DNA of 17,793 bases from assembly GCA_001778355.1 (NCBI GenBank), contig MFGS01000180.1:25631-43423 (forward strand), in the 5' to 3' direction. Positions 12,315 through 17,793 of the stretch are shown here, in pieces. Each line of letters opens with the position of its first letter. The stretch's first letter is position 1. Below the pieces are notes generated by a model. That model did no database searches, was not told where the DNA came from, and saw only the letters and a program-made list of their open reading frames with translations. Source of the DNA: Candidatus Firestonebacteria bacterium RIFOXYA2_FULL_40_8. Lineage in GTDB: Bacteria > Oederibacteriota > D2-FULL-39-29. The position numbers and the translations under genes were made by a program.

Positions 12315-13313
12315 TTACTTTCTATATTTATTATAATTACTTGGCGGACGCTTTGCCTGTCTTCCTTTTTCCTCAAAACTGTAAACAAGCGAAACCATAT
12401 GGTTAAGCCAGCCGCTTGTAAAAAACGCGGCGGAATAATCAATTGTCAACGCTTCTAGTTTAAAACCCGCGCCGGCTGTAAGATCAAGACCGGTTGAACC
12501 GGTTTTAAGACCGCCCCTGATTGCAAACATATCGTCAATAACGACTTCCAGACCAAAATGCATACGCATATAAGAATCAAGCGGTTTACACAGATCAAAA
12601 GCGACTTCAAATTTCTTATCCCGCCCGGCTTCGAACCTGTAAGCTATACCCGTACTCAACTGCGCAGGTAAAAGATCCCCTTCGTTTATAAATTTCAACT
12701 TTGTTCCGAGATTTCTAACGTTTATTCCAAGCCAGATTTCATCATTTTCTATCTTTAGTCCGGTAAGCCCTTCAATCAACCGCCAGGTTTCTTTTTCGGA
12801 AATCCTGTAATTTACCCCGGCGTCAACCGCAAAAGCCAGCGCAGTATATTGTTCCACGAGCTCCGCTCTAATGAGTTTTAAACTTATCCCTGCCTGCCTC
12901 CCCCCTTCAAAACTTCTCGCCGCCGAGAAGGTCAGTAAAATATCCCGTTCTGCTTTGAAATTTGAAGTGACACCTTCTACGGAATTATATTCGAAGTTAC
13001 CGCCGTCATAGTATGACAAAGAACATCCAATAATATCCGTTTTACTTAAAGGAAAAGCGTAACCCATATACGCAAAAAATGAATCTTCCAATGTCTTATA
13101 ATACACAAGTCCGAGTTGGGAACTTTTAAGTCTCCCCAAAGAAGCCGGGTTCGACGAAATTGAGAATATATCCGAGACGGAGGTAACCGAAACCTCACCC
13201 ATACCCAGATATCTGCTTCCTGCAGAAAGCGTCATAAACCTTGCGCCGTTTGAAGTGTCAGCCCAAACAAGGTTTGCGCAAACAACCGCTATAATGATTA
13301 CTTTACAATACAT
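12315..13313 (-). CDS. PorV/PorQ-like outer-membrane protein
   Basis: A 332-aa exported protein (signal peptide about 1-18, ending ANLVWA) of the PorV/PorQ/UPF0164 family. The diagnostic N-terminal segment GARFMTLSAGSRYLGMGEVSV, then ISSNPASLGRL (about 52-62), is followed by a series of amphipathic strands as expected for a FadL-like beta-barrel. In the type IX secretion system, PorV escorts cargo with C-terminal sorting domains; many non-Bacteroidetes genomes encode homologues with unknown partners. Its start overlaps the end of the FlgD-tailed secreted protein by 16 bases and has no good ribosome-binding site, so translation is probably coupled to that gene. A basic tail (KRPPSNYNKYRK) ends the protein. 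Family confident; a role in exporting the neighbouring protein is inferred. Confidence 0.82.
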   Translation of the reverse strand: MYCKVIIIAVVCANLVWADTSNGARFMTLSAGSRYLGMGEVSVTSVSDIFSISSNPASLGRLKSSQLGLVYYKTLEDSFFAYMGYAFPLSKTDIIGCSLSYYDGGNFEYNSVEGVTSNFKAERDILLTFSAARSFEGGRQAGISLKLIRAELVEQYTALAFAVDAGVNYRISEKETWRLIEGLTGLKIENDEIWLGINVRNLGTKLKFINEGDLLPAQLSTGIAYRFEAGRDKKFEVAFDLCKPLDSYMRMHFGLEVVIDDMFAIRGGLKTGSTGLDLTAGAGFKLEALTIDYSAAFFTSGWLNHMVSLVYSFEEKGRQAKRPPSNYNKYRK

Positions 13314-15406
13314 ATTTTTTTCACCGTGTTAACTCCTGGAGCCGTCACTTTCAAATAATAAATACCGCTCGCCGTCACTTGATCTTCAAGGTTCGTTCCC
13401 GCCCAGGTAGTAGTATAAGTCCCAGCGGCTTTCTCTTCGTTTACAAGTTCACGCAAAAGTATCCCATCAGATGAGTAAACCCTGATAGAGACCCTGCCGG
13501 CGGAAGCAGTATTGTACCAAATCGTCGTAATCTCCCCGTTTGCCGGATTAAATATATTCCCGATAATTTTTACATCGTTTGAAACAGATACTGTTCCGTA
13601 AAAACCCGAAATATTTTGATTGTCTTTATTTTTATAAAGATTTGTATACGCTTTCGGCGAAGGACTGAAAGTCCAACCGGTTTTAACAGCGGTAACTAAA
13701 TAACTGCCGAAAGAAAGACTTAAAAATTCATAATAACCGTCAGCTTTAGTCGTGTAAGATGCCGTCAAGCTGCCGCTTAAGGATATAACTGTATCAATTA
13801 TCGGTTTTCCGTTCGCATCTTTAACATAACCCCTGATAAAGGAAACAGTGCCGGCGGCAACTCCTATTACATTCTGGCTTTCCTGGTTGGCGTTCAAAGA
13901 AGTGTAACTGTTGGAAGCCGGAGCAAAGCTCCAGCCGGATTTAACAAAGGTTGTCGAATAATTCCCCGTGGCAAGACCGGTAAATTCATAATAACCCGTT
14001 GACGTAGTCGTATAACTTCCGGGAGCAGTTCCCGATAAAGAAACCAATACATTATTTATAGGCACTCCGTCAGGATCCGTAACATACCCTCTTATAAAAT
14101 ATCCTGTTCCGCCCGCACCTGTAAAATTCTGATTGGCAAGAGTCGAAGAAGCCGGAGTATATGCCCTGTTCGACGGAGAAAAAGTAGTTCCGGCTAAGGC
14201 CGGAGTTATCGTAAAATTAGTGGCGCTTAATCCTGTAAACTCATAATATCCGGTCGCGTCCGAAACATAATTCCCGGTAGCCCCACCGGAAAGAAAAACA
14301 ACCGCGTTGAAAATGGGTGTCGAGCCCGAATCTCTTAAGTAGCCGCTTATCGTGTAAGTTCCGTTTATCCATTTTGCATATTTTAAAACTTTATTTGCCA
14401 CATCATAATAGGAGATATGCGGGTTGCCGGACCCATCCAATTTTATAGAGGTACAGTAACCTACCCCGCCGTTTGAGTCCACCTTATTAATAACCCAGCC
14501 TCCGGTTTTATTTGTAGCATATTTCAAGTCCCAGCTAGCATGATCCTGGTAGGATATGTGCGCATAGTTACTGCCGTCCAGTGCCAGAGAAGTCCACCAA
14601 CCCGTATCACCTGCTGTATCCACATCCTGCGTAGTCCAGGAAGCCCCGCCCCAGACGGCATATCTTAAATCTGCAGTATTCCATTTTTGATAACTCACAC
14701 AGGGATTATTGCTCGAGTTCAGTTTCATAGAGGTATAAAAGCAGCTATTGGCAATTGCGGTGGGACCGCCGTCTACCAGCCAAGCCGAACCATTCCACCT
14801 GGCAAAATGAACCGCATCACCGCCGTTTCCAAGATACGCAATATAGGGGTTAGCGCCGTTCATCGCAATACTGCTGTCCATCGGCGCATCCAGGTTAGTT
14901 ATTGAAGTGGTGGCGTTCCAGGACCCTGCATATTTTTCATATTTTAACGGACCCGAACCCCAGCTTTCGGAATAGGATATATGGATATTATTAGACCCGT
15001 CCACAACGATTGCGGTACCGCAGGTATTGTCGGCGGAAGCTCTCGTAGAGAGAGTCCAGGTACTGCCGTTCCAGCCCGCGTGTTTTAAATTCCCCCCGGC
15101 AATATAAGAAATATTGGGATAGCCGCTGGTGTCAAGCGCAATCGAAGTCTGGTACCCTCCGGCAGTATCTACCGTGGTTTTAACCCAGCTCCCCGTCTTG
15201 TTGGTTATATACATCAGATCATTATTATTGTAGCTTAAATAAGATACATGCGCATACCCTGAACCGTCAATTGCCAAAGAAGAATACCATCCCACATCCG
15301 TATTCACGCCTGTCCCCGTATCGATTGTCTCAATATTCCATACGGGATAAGCCGTCCCGGCAAGGAGCGCAAGAAATATTATTTTTTTTAATATTTTATT
15401 CAACAT
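13298..15406 (-). CDS. Secreted seven-bladed propeller protein with CarboxypepD_reg-like repeats and FlgD/T9SS-type C-terminus
   Basis: A 702-aa modular exported protein. A signal peptide (about 1-20) is followed by seven propeller repeats starting at Trp 23, 74, 117, 163, 209, 257 and 304, of the same W...VD..G.....SLALDGSG..HISY family as the lipoprotein at 10614-12086. Three carboxypeptidase-regulatory-like/Cna-B-like domains come next (about 351-434, 435-520, 521-605), each with I-x-G-Y-x-x-D...P...V-x-x-S-G and TGYYEF or DGYYEF. The end (606-702) is a FlgD-like domain (GNIFNPANGEITTIWY, SGIYYLKVTAPG), the type often annotated as a type IX sorting domain. The start has GAGG at good spacing and lies 12 bases after the barrel gene. 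Likely surface-exposed or released; ligand unknown. Confidence 0.82.
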   Translation of the reverse strand: MLNKILKKIIFLALLAGTAYPVWNIETIDTGTGVNTDVGWYSSLAIDGSGYAHVSYLSYNNNDLMYITNKTGSWVKTTVDTAGGYQTSIALDTSGYPNISYIAGGNLKHAGWNGSTWTLSTRASADNTCGTAIVVDGSNNIHISYSESWGSGPLKYEKYAGSWNATTSITNLDAPMDSSIAMNGANPYIAYLGNGGDAVHFARWNGSAWLVDGGPTAIANSCFYTSMKLNSSNNPCVSYQKWNTADLRYAVWGGASWTTQDVDTAGDTGWWTSLALDGSNYAHISYQDHASWDLKYATNKTGGWVINKVDSNGGVGYCTSIKLDGSGNPHISYYDVANKVLKYAKWINGTYTISGYLRDSGSTPIFNAVVFLSGGATGNYVSDATGYYEFTGLSATNFTITPALAGTTFSPSNRAYTPASSTLANQNFTGAGGTGYFIRGYVTDPDGVPINNVLVSLSGTAPGSYTTTSTGYYEFTGLATGNYSTTFVKSGWSFAPASNSYTSLNANQESQNVIGVAAGTVSFIRGYVKDANGKPIIDTVISLSGSLTASYTTKADGYYEFLSLSFGSYLVTAVKTGWTFSPSPKAYTNLYKNKDNQNISGFYGTVSVSNDVKIIGNIFNPANGEITTIWYNTASAGRVSIRVYSSDGILLRELVNEEKAAGTYTTTWAGTNLEDQVTASGIYYLKVTAPGVNTVKKICIVK

Positions 15407-15418
15407 TTTCCTCTTCCG

Positions 15419-16606
15419 CTAAAACAAATAGATATAACTTGTAACGATTATCCCGAAAGTCTCGTCAGAATAATTATAATAATAATCATTTGAATAGCTT
15501 CTTTCATACGTATACGAGAGTTTCAACACCCAGTTGGTTCCAAACATCAGCCCTATCATTTGGTTTAATTCTACCTGCGCGGAATAAGTATTGTCTTCCC
15601 TCTTGGCGGCTGTCCAGGCACCTTGATCATCCTGGGCAATCCTGTTTAAATATTTTTTACCGGTGTAGTTAATTCCTATTTTTGCGTAACTGCTCTCTTC
15701 CCCGTAATAATAAAAACAATTAAAGGATAGACCCAGATCTGTCCGGTCATAGTAGCCCTCGGCCAGAGTAGTTTGTCCGGTCGCCGCCGGATCGTAAGCT
15801 TTTGCATTGGCGTTTGATATTACCCCGAGATAATTTGCCCCCAAAGAAAGTGAAAGCTGTTTTAAAGGTTTAAGCGTAACTTTTCCGTTAATATTTGTTT
15901 CCGTGTCAACCCTGTAAACAGACGTATACGCATAGGTACTTCCGTCAAAAGAGTAAAGCGGCCGCTCCCGGTACTCTTTTGTCGAACTCATCAGGTTCAA
16001 CTCAGCGTCAATATCTGAAGATAACTGCTGTCTGATAGCCAGATACGGACTTAAACCGGTATAGGAGGAGACCTCTTCTCTGAAAGAAAGAGACGGAGTC
16101 CAGCCTTCCACAGAAAAATTATAATTCAGATAATCAAAATTATTATATTTTGCTCCAATGTCAATATTTGTGTATTCAAAAAAGAATAAAAACACTCTGA
16201 AGGCAAAATTCGCACTCAGGTCCATGTAATTGTATTTATCATTTGAGGGATAAAGAAGATAGTCCCCCTGAAGCAGGAGAATTCCGGCAAGACCGCTCAT
16301 GATATCCTGATCTATATTTATTCCGGCAAGATGCTCGGTGTAGTTTTTTGCCCCCCAGGCAGCATATCTGCTGTCCCGCAAAGTGTATGTTCCAAGCAAT
16401 CTTGTACTGTTTGCCAGCTTATCTTTAAAATTCAATCCAAAATCAAAGTACGAATAAGAATCAGAGTACGGGAAGACGTATTTATATACATTGGCTTCGG
16501 AGTTTACACCCAAAGAAAGATTTCCCCATAGGGAAGCAGAAGAGTTTTCCGGGAAAACGCAAAGAAATAGAAGTAAAACCACAAGGGTTTTAGCTTTGGA
16601 GGTCAT
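15419..16606 (-). CDS. Predicted outer-membrane beta-barrel protein
   Basis: About 395 aa, no family that I can name. A signal peptide (MTSKAKTLVVLLLFLCVF, cleavage near SSAS) precedes a chain dominated by alternating polar/aromatic strands with Tyr/Asn-rich turns, such as LNLMSSTKEYRERPLYSF and KLSYTYERSYSNDYYYNY. The protein ends VTSYIYLF; a terminal aromatic residue is the usual BAM recognition signature of outer-membrane barrels. I choose the ATG at 16606, preceded by GAAGG; the longer frame to 16657 would start at TTG and places charged residues ahead of the signal peptide. First gene of the surface module, 12 bases before the propeller gene. It may be a porin or surface anchor for its neighbours (inference). 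Confidence 0.72.
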   Translation of the reverse strand: MTSKAKTLVVLLLFLCVFPENSSASLWGNLSLGVNSEANVYKYVFPYSDSYSYFDFGLNFKDKLANSTRLLGTYTLRDSRYAAWGAKNYTEHLAGINIDQDIMSGLAGILLLQGDYLLYPSNDKYNYMDLSANFAFRVFLFFFEYTNIDIGAKYNNFDYLNYNFSVEGWTPSLSFREEVSSYTGLSPYLAIRQQLSSDIDAELNLMSSTKEYRERPLYSFDGSTYAYTSVYRVDTETNINGKVTLKPLKQLSLSLGANYLGVISNANAKAYDPAATGQTTLAEGYYDRTDLGLSFNCFYYYGEESSYAKIGINYTGKKYLNRIAQDDQGAWTAAKREDNTYSAQVELNQMIGLMFGTNWVLKLSYTYERSYSNDYYYNYSDETFGIIVTSYIYLF

Positions 16607-16761
16607 TTCTTTGCCTTCTGTAAATACAAACAAGCCTTTATCAGATATTTTCTCCAAAAGGTTTTTTAAAATAATACAATATATTATTATATATAATACG
16701 GTTAGGAAAGCATCTCGGACGTGATTTTATCAGGTAAAAACAGGATTTTTTCAGGAAAATA
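16607..16761. other. AT-rich gap before the surface module, possible promoter region
   Basis: Between the HEAT-repeat gene and the barrel gene the minus strand carries a very AT-rich block (16675-16700) with TATAAT-like hexamers (TATATAATAATA) but no recognisable -35 at proper spacing. Close to the HEAT gene's stop, TCAGG occurs twice about 23 bases apart (near 16730 and 16751). I see no gene and no clear terminator hairpin. Confidence 0.3.
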
Positions 16762-17793
16762 CTAGTTAGTAATCATTTTTACTGCTTCTTCTGCGGCTTC
16801 GGCTACCCTGGGGTCAGAATCTTTCATGGCTTCATACAGCAATTGGAGATATTGTTTATCTTCAAGGTTTCCAAAACCTTCCATCGCTGCTTCCCTCGTT
16901 AACGGGTTCCAATCCCTGGCGGCAACTAAAAGTATAGGGATAACCGTGGTTTCTTTAAGCTTTCCAAATGCTCTAATCTCTACAGGACGCAGATTAAACC
17001 TGAAGTCCTGTTTCTTGACTATCTTTAATATATCTTTTGATGCTTCTTTCATTATCTTGTTGCCGTCTTTCACCGAGACCTCATATATCTTTTGCGCTGA
17101 ATCCGTGCCCATGGCTCTCGCGTAGGCAGTAAGCGCTGCAACTTTAAGAAGACGGTCCCTGTCGTTTATATATTTTTCCAATATTCCCGTCAGTTTTAGT
17201 TTATCATCCCTGTAATAATTCATAAGCAGATATCCCAGCACTCTTATTGCCGTAAACTTTACCTCCCGCGAAGAAGTTTCCGAAAGAACCAAAGCCACTT
17301 CCCCTGCACCATCGGCATAAAATACATTGGCAACGGCCTGAAGAGCCTTTCGTTGTATCTCTTCATCAGGATCTTTTATTGCTTCAACCAGAGCGGGAAA
17401 CGTCCTGGGATCATTTAACTTTTCAAGAGCCCGTACAGCATACCACCTGACATTATTTTCGGTATCTTTTAATCTCTCTGCTATTTTCAAAGTTACTTTT
17501 TCCGTGCCGATTTTGCCTAGAAGTTTCACCGCATTACATCGTGTATTCGCATTGGGACTGTCTAAATCCTTGGCCAAACCAGCCACCTCGTATACTTTCT
17601 CTCCTAAATTAGAAAGGCCCAGAGCTCCGCCTATTTTTGCTTCTATTTCAGAATCTCCGGCCATCCATTTTAGCGGTTCTCTTGCATCCATAGCCTTAAG
17701 CTTTCCAAGAGATATCGCCGCATACATTCTTACAAGTTTATCTTTATCACGAAGCGATCTAAGGAGGGGTCTTACAACTTCCTTATTCCCCGG
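16762..17793 (-). CDS. HEAT-repeat protein, 5' end outside the window (partial)
   Basis: The frame is open from the window edge to the TAG at 16762, giving at least 343 residues. An internal ATG at 17727 is not the true start: the 22 codons upstream of it, including VVRPLLRSLRDKDKLVR, form the first helix of a HEAT repeat that the rest completes. The chain is a series of roughly 30-residue helix pairs, for example KLLGKIGTEKVTLKIAERLK and AVRALEKLNDPRTFPALVEA, with repeated DP/D-x-x-x-R turns typical of PBS-lyase-type HEAT repeats. Such solenoids mediate protein-protein contacts; no catalytic domain is visible in this part. The upstream part may hold a signal peptide or another domain. A 155-base gap separates it from the surface module. 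Confidence 0.85.
   Translation of the reverse strand, partial: PGNKEVVRPLLRSLRDKDKLVRMYAAISLGKLKAMDAREPLKWMAGDSEIEAKIGGALGLSNLGEKVYEVAGLAKDLDSPNANTRCNAVKLLGKIGTEKVTLKIAERLKDTENNVRWYAVRALEKLNDPRTFPALVEAIKDPDEEIQRKALQAVANVFYADGAGEVALVLSETSSREVKFTAIRVLGYLLMNYYRDDKLKLTGILEKYINDRDRLLKVAALTAYARAMGTDSAQKIYEVSVKDGNKIMKEASKDILKIVKKQDFRFNLRPVEIRAFGKLKETTVIPILLVAARDWNPLTREAAMEGFGNLEDKQYLQLLYEAMKDSDPRVAEAAEEAVKMITN

Noticed and set aside
12155..12458. Plus-strand open frames rich in Leu/Ser/Phe in the gap before the redox operon
   Set aside because: They are translations of the 9-base repeats and of the reverse strand of the PorV-like gene; no ribosome-binding site or family signal.

Overview
The window reads as part of a genome of an uncultured, probably anaerobic Gram-negative bacterium. 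Evidence for an outer membrane is a PorV/PorQ-like protein, a predicted outer-membrane beta-barrel, a lipoprotein and a secreted protein with a C-terminal FlgD/type IX-like domain. The composition is slightly AT-rich, and small degenerate tandem repeats fill several gaps. I cannot place it in a phylum from sequence alone; candidate lineages of the Omnitrophota/Elusimicrobiota/Firestonebacteria kind would fit by inference. Every gene I accept lies on the minus strand, so transcription runs from high to low coordinates. No rRNA, tRNA, insertion sequence or CRISPR array was found, and no gene-free stretch exceeds about 260 bases.

Layout in transcription order. (a) 17793-16762: the 3' part of a HEAT-repeat gene that enters from outside the window. 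(b) 16606-12315: a surface module of a beta-barrel protein, a secreted protein with a seven-bladed propeller, three carboxypeptidase-regulatory-like domains and a FlgD-like C-terminus, and a PorV/PorQ-like protein. (c) 12086-3199: an eleven-gene, tightly packed operon in which seven of the ten junctions have a short overlap or a 1-nt gap. It encodes a propeller lipoprotein, two paralogous secreted proteins that begin with the same HACHDPWRP motif, a 59-aa membrane protein, a NapH/NosR-like membrane polyferredoxin, a 2-hydroxyacyl-CoA dehydratase/double-cubane-cluster-like protein, two BcrA/BcrD-like ATPases, an 8Fe ferredoxin, a second membrane polyferredoxin and a CcdA/DsbD-like membrane protein. 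(d) 3104-15: separately spaced genes for a class I glutamine amidotransferase, a release-factor-like GGQ protein, a CsgG/FlgT-like protein and a four-helix-bundle protein.

The standout is region (c). The cytoplasmic core resembles the ATP-driven electron-injection machines of benzoyl-CoA reductase, 2-hydroxyacyl-CoA dehydratase and double-cubane cluster proteins. Here it sits between two membrane Fe-S proteins and is apparently co-transcribed with secreted proteins that carry a distinctive Cys/His motif. The inferred picture is an electron path linking the membrane or envelope to ferredoxin, then to an ATP-dependent activator, then to a low-potential Fe-S reductase. The substrate is unknown. 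The surface module in (b) is tied to the operon by the same seven-repeat propeller family, which occurs in both the lipoprotein and the secreted FlgD-tailed protein.
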